The notes under the pieces were generated by a model. It worked only from the letters and a program-made list of their open reading frames with translations, did not search any database and was not told the DNA's origin. A DNA stretch of 12,320 bases. It comes from Opitutaceae bacterium (GTDB lineage: Bacteria > Verrucomicrobiota > Verrucomicrobiia > Opitutales > Opitutaceae). Where the stretch lies: NCBI GenBank assembly GCA_005786775.1, contig SYDD01000001.1, positions 1 to 12,320 of the forward strand. Reading direction: 5' to 3'. Made by a program: the position numbers and the translations under genes. Position 1 is the first letter of the stretch. The number at the start of each line of letters is the position of its first letter. Below, piece by piece: positions 1 to 6,406 of the stretch.

Positions 1-1794
1 GCCGACGTTCTCGTAAGCGGCGTGGGGATCGACGAACGGGAGGCGGCGGCCGTCGGCGGAGCGGAACGCGTAGACGTCGGAGAAGGTGGGAGTCATCGCC
101 GGGGCGGAGGCTTGGTAGGCCCACTGCCGGCGGCGGCCGACTTCGCCCATCTTCTGGTGGCGAAAGAAGGCGCCCGTCTTGACCGTGGCGGGCACCGCCC
201 CGGGCAGGCGGTAGGCGGCGTTGAGGCGCGCATTGAGGACGTCGACGTCCCGGTCGTCGTTGCGGGTGGTGAGCGCCACGGCGGTGCGGTAGCTCGCGAT
301 GTCGAAGAGGCTGGGGCCAGCGGTCTGGGTGAGGACGGGGTTGCCGCGGTCGACGGTGTCGACGATCCAGCCGACGTTGGCCGCGCGCATCACGAGGTTC
401 CCGCCGGGCTCGTGGGCGAGGTTGTTGTGCGTCCGGCTGTAGCTGGCGTCGTAGTCGAGGTTCAGGCGCTCGAGCGTGTGCTCGGCGGCGCCGCTGACGA
501 GGCGCGTGCGGTTGATGAACCGTCGCAGGAAGGTGTTGAGCTCGAAGTTGGAGCCGGCGACGGCGCGGACCTCGGTGCGGGTGTCGGTGTAGCCCGGGAG
601 GATCGCGCCGGTGCCGGTGGGCAGGCCGTTGGCGAGGGTGGCGACCGTCTGGTTGGCGAAGGCGCGGGTGGTGTAGAGGCGGTCCGTCTTCTCGAACGCG
701 TCGTTGTAGATCGTGTTCAGCGTGAGCCGGGTGCGGTCCGAGAGACGGTATTCCACCTTCGCGTTGAGGCTCTGCTGCGTGCGGTTGTTGTACTGGTTCT
801 GGGTGCGGAAATCCCACAGGTACACCGGCCCGGCGGCGCTGTTCTGGTAGTCGAACTGGCGCGAGGAGGGGCCGTTCGCGTTCTCGCTGTAGAAGAGGTT
901 CAGCGCCACGCCCAGGTTGCGCTCGCCGCCAGCGACGCTGAAGACCTCCTGGTAGGCGACGTTCGTGAGCGGGTGGATCGGGTGGTCGCGGCGGGGCTGG
1001 ATGTGGTCGAAGAACGGGGCGGCCCAGCGCGCGCCGAAGCTGTAGGCGAGCCGGCGCCGCTCCTTCATCCCCAGCGTCGAGCGGGTCTTCAGGTTGACCG
1101 TCCCGCCCAGCGAGTCCGCCGTCTGGTCCGGGGTGTGGCCCTTGATCACCTCCAGCTGCTCGAACATCGCGCCCGTCAGGCTGTGGGTCTGGAACTGCCG
1201 GTTGAAGCCGCCCACGTTGGACATCAGGTTCCCGTCGACGTTGACGCGGTTCAGGGTCGGGGCGGCGCCCCGGATGAAGACGCCCGACACGTTGCCCTCT
1301 TCGTCGAACTGGGAGGCCACGCCGGGCAGGCGGACCGCGAGCTCGCCCGCGCTCATGTTCGGGAGGTTCCCGTAGGCGTCGAGGGCCGCGACATTCTTGA
1401 GGTTGTCGGCGTTGCGCTGCGCGGTGAGGGCCAGCGCGTTGCCCTCCCGCTCGCCGGTGACCCGGAACTCGCCCAGGCGGTAGACCGGGGCGGAGAGGTC
1501 GAAATCCTCCGTGCGGCGGCCGTCGGCCGCGAGGTTCACGACGCGCCGCTGGTCATCGAGGCCGAGGTAGGAGACCACCAGCTCGACGGAGCCGGCCGGG
1601 AGGCCGTCGAGCACGTAGCGGCCGGTGGCGTCGGTAAGGGTGGAGCGGCCGACCGCGGGCGCGGCGACGCGGGCGCCCTCGAGGAGGTTGCGCGTGGCGG
1701 CGTTGCTGACGGCGCCGGTGACGGTGCCGGCGGCGGCGGGCAGCAGGGCCAGGACGAGACCGCAGGCGAGACGGAGGGTACGGAGGAGCGACAT
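1..1794 (-). CDS. TonB-dependent outer-membrane receptor, N-terminal part (C-terminus beyond window)
   Basis: This is the N-terminal 598 residues of an energy-coupled outer-membrane transporter; the frame is still open at base 1. A signal peptide spans about residues 1-22 (Arg at 5 and 8, hydrophobic core, then Ala-rich). Residues ~23-100 form a carboxypeptidase-regulatory-like beta domain (GTVTGAV, then TDATGRYVLDGLPAG). A TonB-box-like stretch (LGEFRVTG) lies near 107-114. The plug follows at ~125-237, with LPGVASQ, FIRGAAPTLNRVNVDG, QLEVIKG and DSLGGTVNLKTR. The rest is Tyr/Asn/Arg-rich beta-barrel sequence. The ATG at 1794-1792 is supported by a GGAGG at 1808-1804, nine bases upstream. 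The gene is divergent from the universal stress gene. The domain order is typical of Opitutaceae/Bacteroidota receptors that import oligosaccharides, siderophores or vitamins. The substrate cannot be read from the sequence, and no SusD partner is in view. Confidence 0.93.
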   Translation of the reverse strand, partial: MSLLRTLRLACGLVLALLPAAAGTVTGAVSNAATRNLLEGARVAAPAVGRSTLTDATGRYVLDGLPAGSVELVVSYLGLDDQRRVVNLAADGRRTEDFDLSAPVYRLGEFRVTGEREGNALALTAQRNADNLKNVAALDAYGNLPNMSAGELAVRLPGVASQFDEEGNVSGVFIRGAAPTLNRVNVDGNLMSNVGGFNRQFQTHSLTGAMFEQLEVIKGHTPDQTADSLGGTVNLKTRSTLGMKERRRLAYSFGARWAAPFFDHIQPRRDHPIHPLTNVAYQEVFSVAGGERNLGVALNLFYSENANGPSSRQFDYQNSAAGPVYLWDFRTQNQYNNRTQQSLNAKVEYRLSDRTRLTLNTIYNDAFEKTDRLYTTRAFANQTVATLANGLPTGTGAILPGYTDTRTEVRAVAGSNFELNTFLRRFINRTRLVSGAAEHTLERLNLDYDASYSRTHNNLAHEPGGNLVMRAANVGWIVDTVDRGNPVLTQTAGPSLFDIASYRTAVALTTRNDDRDVDVLNARLNAAYRLPGAVPATVKTGAFFRHQKMGEVGRRRQWAYQASAPAMTPTFSDVYAFRSADGRRLPFVDPHAAYENVG

Positions 1795-1803
1795 GGGGGT
1801 TGG

Positions 1804-1808
1804 CCTCC
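1804..1808 (-). promoter_or_regulatory. Ribosome binding site of the TonB-dependent receptor
   Basis: GGAGG on the minus strand, nine bases before the ATG. It fixes the receptor start and is the clearest Shine-Dalgarno sequence in the window. Confidence 0.75.
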
Positions 1809-1837
1809 GTGCGGGTTCGGCGGGGGCGCCAACCTTG

Positions 1838-1853
1838 TGCCGCCGTCGCGGCA
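1838..1853. repeat. Short inverted repeat in the receptor 5' leader
   Basis: Perfect 6-bp arms TGCCGC/GCGGCA around a 4-base loop (CGTC), 44-59 bases upstream of the receptor ATG in the 155-bp gap between the divergent receptor and universal stress genes. It could be an mRNA leader hairpin or an operator half-site pair. In sequence this GC-rich, a stem of this size also arises by chance. I matched no known riboswitch class. Confidence 0.3.
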
Positions 1854-1949
1854 GGCAGGCCAGCGGAAAACCCGGCGTGGACGCAAGGCGCGCGCAGGAG
1901 CCGGCAAGCGGCGCGCGGCGCCCGGGCGGGGAGAAGGTAGACTCGGGGA

Positions 1950-2411
1950 ATGAAGACGATTCTCGCCCCGGTCGATTTCTCCGCCGCCTCGGAGGCGGTG
2001 CTCACGCAAGCCATCGCCCTCGCCCGCGCCCTGGGCGGCCGGGTGGTGCTGCTCACGGTGATCCAGCCCCCGGCCATCACGAGCGAGTACGCCGCGCTGA
2101 TGGAGAACCTCTCCGAGGTGATGGCGGCGGGGGAGCGCAACGCGGCCCGGCGGCTGGCGGAACTGGAGAGCCGCGCGCGCACCGCGCAGGTGCCGGTCGA
2201 GTCCGTGCAACTGAACGGTCCGCCGATCCGGACGATCCTCGACCAGGCCACGCAGCTGGGCGCCGACTACATCGTGATGGGCTCGCACGGGCACACCGCG
2301 CTCTACGACCTGCTGGTCGGCAGCACGACGCACGGCGTGCTCCTGCGCGCCGCCTGCCCGGTGATCATCACCCCCGGCCCGAAGCCGGCCAAGGCCGCCC
2401 GCGCGGCCTGA
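1950..2411 (+). CDS. Universal stress protein, single-domain, ATP-binding type
   Basis: A cytoplasmic UspA-superfamily protein of 153 residues, the usual length for one Usp domain. It opens with the standard beta strand and acidic residue (ILAPVDFS, Asp9). It ends with the full nucleotide-binding signature G-x2-G-x9-G-S: Gly111, Gly114, Gly124 and Ser125, within MGSHGHTALYDLLVGSTTHG. This marks the ATP-binding subclass (MJ0577-like) rather than the non-binding UspA type. Family members usually act in stress survival or energy sensing, and a specific role cannot be assigned here. The ATG follows a weak GAGAAGG at 1931-1937. The gene stands alone, divergent from the receptor, with paired hairpins starting 26 bases after its stop. 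The last ~10 residues are a Lys/Ala-rich tail beyond the fold. Confidence 0.93.
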   Translation: MKTILAPVDFSAASEAVLTQAIALARALGGRVVLLTVIQPPAITSEYAALMENLSEVMAAGERNAARRLAELESRARTAQVPVESVQLNGPPIRTILDQATQLGADYIVMGSHGHTALYDLLVGSTTHGVLLRAACPVIITPGPKPAKAARAA

Positions 2412-2437
2412 AACGGGAGCCCGCCGGCTCAGCGCGC

Positions 2438-2483
2438 CCGGAAGGTTGGGCCGGCTTCCGGCTTGAGCGAGGCAGCAGCCTCG
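2438..2483. repeat. Two adjacent intergenic hairpins (possible terminator or REP-like element)
   Basis: The first hairpin has perfect 7-bp arms CCGGAAG (2438-2444) and CTTCCGG (2455-2461) around a 10-base loop. The second has perfect 6-bp arms CGAGGC (2468-2473) and GCCTCG (2478-2483) around AGCA. They lie just beyond the universal stress gene stop and downstream of the opposing DUF2934 gene, so a bidirectional terminator is plausible. No T-tract follows on either strand, which argues against an ordinary intrinsic terminator and leaves a REP-like repeat as an alternative. In the rest of 2412-2668 I see only the 9-base word CGCACGGGA at 2493-2501 and again at 2530-2538. Confidence 0.4.
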
Positions 2484-2668
2484 GGTTGAAGGCGCACGGG
2501 AGTCTCAGGCGCCAGCGTGCTCGGGCTGTCGCACGGGATGCGCCGGATCCACGCCGGCTGCGGCCCCCGCCCACCCTCACCCGCGAAAACCCCGCAGCTC
2601 CGCGGCGCGACGGACGCCCTCTCGCCGAACGCCGGCGCGATCGCGCACGGGCACGACATCCATCGGGA

Positions 2669-2878
2669 TCAGGCGGCGGGGATGGTGGGGGCGCGGTGGG
2701 CTTCGGCGGCGGCCGGGGCGCGCCCGTGGCGGTGGCGGAGCAGCTCGCGCGCCGCGAGCCAGTGTTCGAGGTCGCGGCCGGAGGGATGACCTTCCTCAAG
2801 CCAGAGCCGGTAGGCCTCGTGCTGGATCTGGGCCTCGGTGGGTTCGGGGGCGGGGGCGGAGGGACGGGGCTTTCTCAT
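2669..2878 (-). CDS. Small DUF2934 domain protein
   Basis: A 69-residue protein whose middle part matches the DUF2934 pattern: an Ile and Ala-Tyr helix (IQHEAYRLWLEEG), then HPSGRDLEHWLAARELL. In this family the core reads roughly 'I..RAY.LWE..G.P.GRD..HWL.AE'. The function of the family is unknown; such proteins are short, soluble and charged. The N-terminus is Pro-rich and the C-terminus Ala/Pro-rich, both probably disordered. No Shine-Dalgarno sequence is visible before the ATG: the preceding minus-strand bases are C/T-rich. The start is the only ATG in frame. The gene lies 86 bases downstream of the AraC-type regulator on the same strand and could be cotranscribed with it. Confidence 0.82.
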   Translation of the reverse strand: MRKPRPSAPAPEPTEAQIQHEAYRLWLEEGHPSGRDLEHWLAARELLRHRHGRAPAAAEAHRAPTIPAA

Positions 2879-2964
2879 CGGAGGGAGGAGCGGTGGAGGA
2901 TAGCGGAAGCGGAAGGACGAGGCGCGGCGGGGATTGGCGGGAGGAGCGCGGATCGCGCGGCAAA

Positions 2965-3951
2965 TTAGGCAGCGAAGGGCATCGGGTGCCGCGCGCCGGG
3001 GCCATGCACGTGCGCCCGGTATTTGGAGGGCGACTCGCCGGTGATTCGGCGGAAGACTCGATTAAACTGGGATAGCGACTGGAAACCGGACTCGTACGCC
3101 GCCTCGCTGATGCGGGTGTGCGGATTGAGCAACAGCTGCTTGGTGCGCTCGATGCGGGCGCGCGCCACGTAGTGGGTGAAGGTGAGACCGGTCGCCTGTT
3201 TGAAAACCTTGCAGAAATAGAACGGGCTCATGTTCGCCGCGCGCGCGACCTGCCCGAGCGCGAGCGGCTCGCCGAGGTGCGCGGCGATGAAAGCGCGCGC
3301 GCGCGCGGCCGCGGGTGGCTCGGCCGCGGCGGTGCGCAGCACCAGCTCGTTGGTGAGCAGCGAGAGGTGGTGCGCGAAGCTGCCCAGCAGCCGCAGGGCC
3401 GCGAAGTAACGCGTCTTCGGCAGGACTCGCGTCGCGAAGTAAGCGTCGCGGAAGGCCTTGACGCTGACCTCGGCGCCCCAGCGGGCGAGTTGCTCGAGCG
3501 CCGCTTGGAACGCTCGTTCCGAAGGGGCCCGCAGCAGGACTTGGCCAGTCTGGAGGTACGCGATCACCTGCTCGCCCACGCGGATGGGCACCACTGACTC
3601 GCTCATCCCCGAGAAACACTGCACCGTCTTGGCTCCGTTTAATGCCCCCGACTCTGCCTCCTGCTGCAACTGTAGGCACGTCGCACAGGTCCGGCTGGCG
3701 CCGATCATTAGGGCGCAGAAAGCATTGGTGAGGCGGCAGCCGTGCAAGGGCGGCTGGAAAGAGCCCGCTGGGCGGAGCGTCAGTGGCAGGCCGGTGGCGG
3801 TCTGAAATGCGTCCTGGTAGTCGCGGAACAATTCGGACTGCTGGAGGCGGGTAACAACGTCCTCCCCACGCGCCGACAGCCGCCCGGGGGCGGTGCTGGC
3901 GGCGGGGGAGGCAAAGGTAGCAGAGCAGGCAGAAAGAGGTGAGGCGTCCAT
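2965..3951 (-). CDS. AraC-family transcriptional regulator with PocR-like sensory domain
   Basis: A 328-residue one-component regulator. Residues ~35-205 resemble the PocR ligand-binding domain, a PAS-like sensor named after the propanediol-utilisation regulator. They carry its Cys-rich pattern (Cys72, Cys79, Cys89, Cys92 and Cys112, the last in VQCFSGM), then VVPIRVGEQVIAYLQTGQVLL. Residues ~218-313 are the AraC/XylS DNA-binding domain. Its first helix-turn-helix is at ~230-258 (LGQVARAANMSPFYFCKVFK) and its second at ~281-308, ending with the typical ITGESPSKYR. The protein should be cytoplasmic and bind a small ligand or metal through the Cys-rich pocket, but the ligand cannot be told. The ATG at 3951 lacks a visible Shine-Dalgarno sequence. 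It is transcribed divergently from the kinase operon across 126 bp, so the two probably share control elements. The first ~30 residues are low-complexity Ala/Ser/Pro. Confidence 0.9.
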   Translation of the reverse strand: MDASPLSACSATFASPAASTAPGRLSARGEDVVTRLQQSELFRDYQDAFQTATGLPLTLRPAGSFQPPLHGCRLTNAFCALMIGASRTCATCLQLQQEAESGALNGAKTVQCFSGMSESVVPIRVGEQVIAYLQTGQVLLRAPSERAFQAALEQLARWGAEVSVKAFRDAYFATRVLPKTRYFAALRLLGSFAHHLSLLTNELVLRTAAAEPPAAARARAFIAAHLGEPLALGQVARAANMSPFYFCKVFKQATGLTFTHYVARARIERTKQLLLNPHTRISEAAYESGFQSLSQFNRVFRRITGESPSKYRAHVHGPGARHPMPFAA

Positions 3952-4077
3952 GGCGCAGCCAGACTAATCATTTCTTGCCGTCCGCGTAATTGGGGCCTGG
4001 GCGGCATCTCGCTAAGGAATTTCCCTAGTGCCTGTCGCGCCCTTGCCGCCCCGCGCCCCGCCGGCCAGCGTACCTGC
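3952..4077. promoter_or_regulatory. Divergent control region between the AraC-type regulator and the kinase operon
   Basis: The 126 bp between two divergent starts must hold promoters for both directions. The segment 3963-3992 is noticeably more AT-rich than its surroundings (it includes ACTAATCATTTCTTG and CGTAATTGG). I could not pick convincing -35/-10 pairs. The right half holds the palindrome described separately. Neither start codon has a recognisable Shine-Dalgarno sequence. Confidence 0.5.
4012..4028. promoter_or_regulatory. 17-bp near-perfect palindrome, candidate operator
   Basis: The sequence CTAAGGAATTTCCCTAG has 8-base arms around a central T, with seven of eight positions pairing; the only mismatch is the fourth position. 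It ends 49 bases before the kinase GTG. NarL/FixJ-type regulators usually bind short dyads of this size, so autoregulation by the response regulator of the same operon is the simplest idea. The divergent AraC-type protein is less likely, since that family favours asymmetric direct repeats. It stands out because it sits in an otherwise very GC-rich stretch. Confidence 0.5.
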
Positions 4078-5352
4078 GTGGCACCCACCGCGACTCCCTC
4101 CCCTACCCCGCCGCCCGCCGGGCCGGCGTCACCGGAGCGCCGGCAGGAGCTGGCCGAGCTGAAGGCCGCACTCGACGCGCACTCGATCGTCGCGATCACC
4201 GACGCGCAGGGGCGAATCACCTTCGCCAACGACAAGTTCTGCGCAATCTCCCAGTACTCCCGAGCGGAGCTGCTCGGTCGGGACCACCGCATCATCAACT
4301 CCGGGCACCACCCGCCCGCCTTCTTCCGCGCGCTCTGGGCGACCATCCGCCGCGGCGAGGTCTGGCGCGGCGAGATCCGCAACCGCGCCAAGGACGGCAG
4401 CTGCTACTGGGTCGACACGACCATCTTTCCCTTCCGCAGGCCCGACGGCCGCCCCGAGCAGTACATCGCCATCCGCACCGACATCACTTCGCGCAAAGCC
4501 GACCAGGAACAGCTCCAGCGCGAGCGGCAGGCGGTGCCCTTCGTAGTGGTGACCGGTCAGGGCGACGAGCGCGCCGCCGTCGAGGTGATGCGTCAGGGGG
4601 CGCTCGACTACGTGATAAAAGACGCCTCGCTGCTGGATCGCCTGCCGGCGGTTGCGCAGCGCGCCCTGCACGCGGTGGCGCAGGAGCGGGCGCTGCGGGA
4701 CGCGCAGGCGGAGCACCTCCGCCTCGAGCGCGAGCTCGTCGCGATCAGCGAGCGGGAGCGACACAACATCGGCGCGGACCTCCACGACAATCTGGGCCAG
4801 CAGCTCACCGCCGTGGAGCTGATGTGCACGCTCGCGAAGACCGAGGCCGCGCCCCATCCGGGGCTCGCCCGCCGGCTGGACCAGATGGCGCGGATGCTGC
4901 GCGAGGCGATCACGCAGGTGCGCTTCCTCGCCCGCGGGCTAGTCCCGGTTGGCCCCGGACCGGACTCGCTTCAGGTTGGTCTGGCGGAACTGGCCGAACG
5001 GACCTCCGCCCCCGGCCGGCCCCGCTGCCGGCTCGAATGCCCGGAGCCGGTGGCGGTGGCGGATGCCTTCCTCGCCGAGCATCTCTACCGGATCGCCCCA
5101 GAAGCGGTAAACAACGCGCTGAAGCACGCCCGGGCGACGGAGATCGTGATCCGACTGGGCCGCCGCAACGGCGCCCTCGTGCTCGCGGTGGAGGATGACG
5201 GCGCCGGCCTGCCCCGCGGAAAGGGCGCCCCCGTCGAAGGCATCGGGCTCAGTGTGATGCGCCACCGCGCCAACGTCATTGGCGCCACCCTCGCCGTGGA
5301 TTCCCGCCGCGGCGGCGTCAGCGTCCGGTGCGGCCTGCCGTTCTCCCCGTGA
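4078..5352 (+). CDS. Cytoplasmic PAS-domain histidine kinase (HisKA_3 type) with a half receiver domain
   Basis: A 424-residue sensor kinase without membrane segments. After a Pro-rich lead, residues ~25-150 form a PAS domain (GRITFANDKFCAISQYS, RIINSGHHP, YIAIRTDITSRK). Residues ~153-195 look like only the C-terminal half of a receiver domain: VPFVVVTGQGDERAAVEVM, then GALDYVIKD. It keeps the Thr and Lys positions, but the part with the acidic pair and phospho-Asp is absent. A helical linker leads to the HisKA_3 dimerisation helix with phospho-accepting His236 (GADLHDNLGQQL). The ATPase domain follows: N box PEAVNNALKHA (341-351), G1 VEDDGAGLP (371-379) and G2 GIGLSVMRHRA (388-398). All catalytic boxes look intact. 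The start is GTG at 4078, without a clear Shine-Dalgarno sequence. Its stop overlaps the response-regulator start, so that regulator is almost certainly its partner. Confidence 0.92.
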   Translation: MAPTATPSPTPPPAGPASPERRQELAELKAALDAHSIVAITDAQGRITFANDKFCAISQYSRAELLGRDHRIINSGHHPPAFFRALWATIRRGEVWRGEIRNRAKDGSCYWVDTTIFPFRRPDGRPEQYIAIRTDITSRKADQEQLQRERQAVPFVVVTGQGDERAAVEVMRQGALDYVIKDASLLDRLPAVAQRALHAVAQERALRDAQAEHLRLERELVAISERERHNIGADLHDNLGQQLTAVELMCTLAKTEAAPHPGLARRLDQMARMLREAITQVRFLARGLVPVGPGPDSLQVGLAELAERTSAPGRPRCRLECPEPVAVADAFLAEHLYRIAPEAVNNALKHARATEIVIRLGRRNGALVLAVEDDGAGLPRGKGAPVEGIGLSVMRHRANVIGATLAVDSRRGGVSVRCGLPFSP

Positions 5353-6029
5353 AGAAGAAAGCCGCCCCCTCCGCCCGCCGCCGCATCCTGCTGGTCGACG
5401 ATCACCCGTTCATGCGGGCCGGCCTCGGCCAGCTGATCGACTGCCAGCCCGACCTCGTCGTGGGCAGCGAGGCCGGTAATCCCGCGGAGGCACTCCAGGT
5501 GCTCGCCCGCCAGCGGCCCGACTTGATCCTGACCGATCTCACGATGCCCGGCCGCAGCGGGCTGGAGTTTATCAAGGACCTGCGCGCCGCCCACCCGGAG
5601 ATCCCAATCTTAGTGGTGTCGATGCACGACGAGGCGGTCTACGCCGAGCGAGCGCTGCGCGCGGGCGCCAGGGGGTACATCATGAAGGAGGCCGGTGGCG
5701 AGAACCTGCTGGGCGCAATCCGGCAGGTGCTGCGGGGCGAGATTTACGTGAGCCACAAGATGTCGGCCCGCATCCTCGAGGCCGTGAGCAGCCGGCGGCC
5801 GCGCGGCTCCTCCTCGCCCATCGAGCAGCTCACGGACCGCGAGTTCGAGGTGTTCCAGCTGATCGGCCAGGGCAAGGGCACCCGCGAGATCGCCGCGGAA
5901 CTACACCTCAGCCCCAAGACCGTCGACGTCCACCGGAGCCACGTGAAGGAGAAGCTGGGGCTGCGGGACGCCACCGCCCTCATCCGACACGCGGTTCGTT
6001 GGGTGGAGACGCGCCCACCCGAGGCCTGA
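5349..6029 (+). CDS. NarL/FixJ-type response regulator (REC + LuxR HTH)
   Basis: A 226-residue DNA-binding response regulator. The receiver domain (~12-130) has the acidic pair Asp17-Asp18 (LLVDDHP), phospho-acceptor Asp63 (LILTDLTMPG), Ser91 at the Thr/Ser switch position and Lys113 (GYIMKEAG). The LuxR-type helix-turn-helix spans ~158-222 (LTDREFEVFQLIGQGKGTRE, then LSPKTVDVHRSHVKEKLGL). I chose the GTG at 5349 because it overlaps the kinase stop by four bases (GTGA), a classic translational-coupling arrangement, and the protein then begins Lys-rich just before the receiver fold. A GTG at 5328 is in frame and would add seven residues that overlap the kinase coding region. Phosphotransfer from kinase His236 to Asp63 is expected. 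Target genes are unknown, but the palindrome upstream of the operon is a candidate site. Confidence 0.94.
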   Translation: MKKKAAPSARRRILLVDDHPFMRAGLGQLIDCQPDLVVGSEAGNPAEALQVLARQRPDLILTDLTMPGRSGLEFIKDLRAAHPEIPILVVSMHDEAVYAERALRAGARGYIMKEAGGENLLGAIRQVLRGEIYVSHKMSARILEAVSSRRPRGSSSPIEQLTDREFEVFQLIGQGKGTREIAAELHLSPKTVDVHRSHVKEKLGLRDATALIRHAVRWVETRPPEA

Positions 6030-6406
6030 TCGAGGCCCGTCCCGCGTCCAAGCCGGGCGCCGCGAACGCCAATCCGCGCGGAGTCATCCCCGGCACGCTG
6101 TGGTGTGCTGGCTCCGTGCAAGCCGTGCGGTCCCTGCGGGCGCAATCCGCTCTGGGCCCACTTCGCAGCGGGCGAGCAGGCGCTGCAGGAGGCGCTCGTG
6201 CTCAGTCAGGCCGAGGTTTCGCCAGCAGCCTCGGCGGAACGCGACGCCGCAATGCCGGACCTGAATCGCGGGTTCCGTCAGCTTGCCGACCGGGAAATGG
6301 CCGCCTTTTGCGCGCTCTGCCTGCACCGCGTGTCGGCTCGGCCACCTCGCTGGTGAGGCACCGCTCGCGCCGCGCCAGAGGTGCGCACTGCCGGTTCGGC
6401 GGCACG
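6030..6406. other. Convergent gap between the response regulator and the pectate lyase
   Basis: These 377 bases lie between two converging genes. I see no clear T-tailed terminator on either strand. The only coding candidate is the plus-strand small ORF at 6105-6356, listed separately; its frame stays open all the way back to the response-regulator stop. Confidence 0.5.
6105..6356 (+). CDS. Possible small Cys-rich protein (uncertain)
   Basis: An 83-residue reading frame starting with GTG, same strand as the response regulator and 75 bases after its stop. It begins with clustered cysteines (PCKPCGPCGRNPLW) and has a second pair near the C-terminus (FCALCLHR), a layout that could bind a metal. 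The middle is a plausible charged helix (GEQALQEALVLSQAE). By my hand count about 78% of its third codon positions are G or C, against roughly 55-58% of second positions, which favours coding over a random frame. Against it: no Shine-Dalgarno sequence, a GTG start, no family I recognise, and competing open frames on the opposite strand. If real it could be the third gene of the two-component operon. No function is proposed. Confidence 0.35.
   Translation: MLAPCKPCGPCGRNPLWAHFAAGEQALQEALVLSQAEVSPAASAERDAAMPDLNRGFRQLADREMAAFCALCLHRVSARPPRW

Noticed and set aside
1795..1949. A riboswitch (cobalamin or other) in the receptor leader
   Set aside because: The leader is short and shows only one small hairpin. 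I could not find conserved riboswitch core motifs.
22..1953. A 643-codon open frame on the plus strand across the receptor gene
   Set aside because: Its translation is Gly/Ala/Val/Arg/Glu-rich with no domain, while the minus strand encodes a textbook TonB receptor. It is a GC-driven antisense shadow.
2368..2799. A 143-codon minus-strand frame in the gap after the universal stress gene
   Set aside because: Its Pro/Arg/Ser-rich translation is typical of a non-coding GC-rich frame, and it overlaps the better-supported DUF2934 gene and the hairpins.
1625..2968. A 447-codon plus-strand frame spanning the universal stress gene and the gap
   Set aside because: It is Arg/Gly/Ala-rich with no recognisable domain, and overlaps the real universal stress gene in another frame and the opposing DUF2934 gene.
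3963..4003. A sigma-70 promoter built on TTGCCG at 3975-3980
   Set aside because: No acceptable -10 hexamer lies 16-18 bases downstream, so I did not call it.
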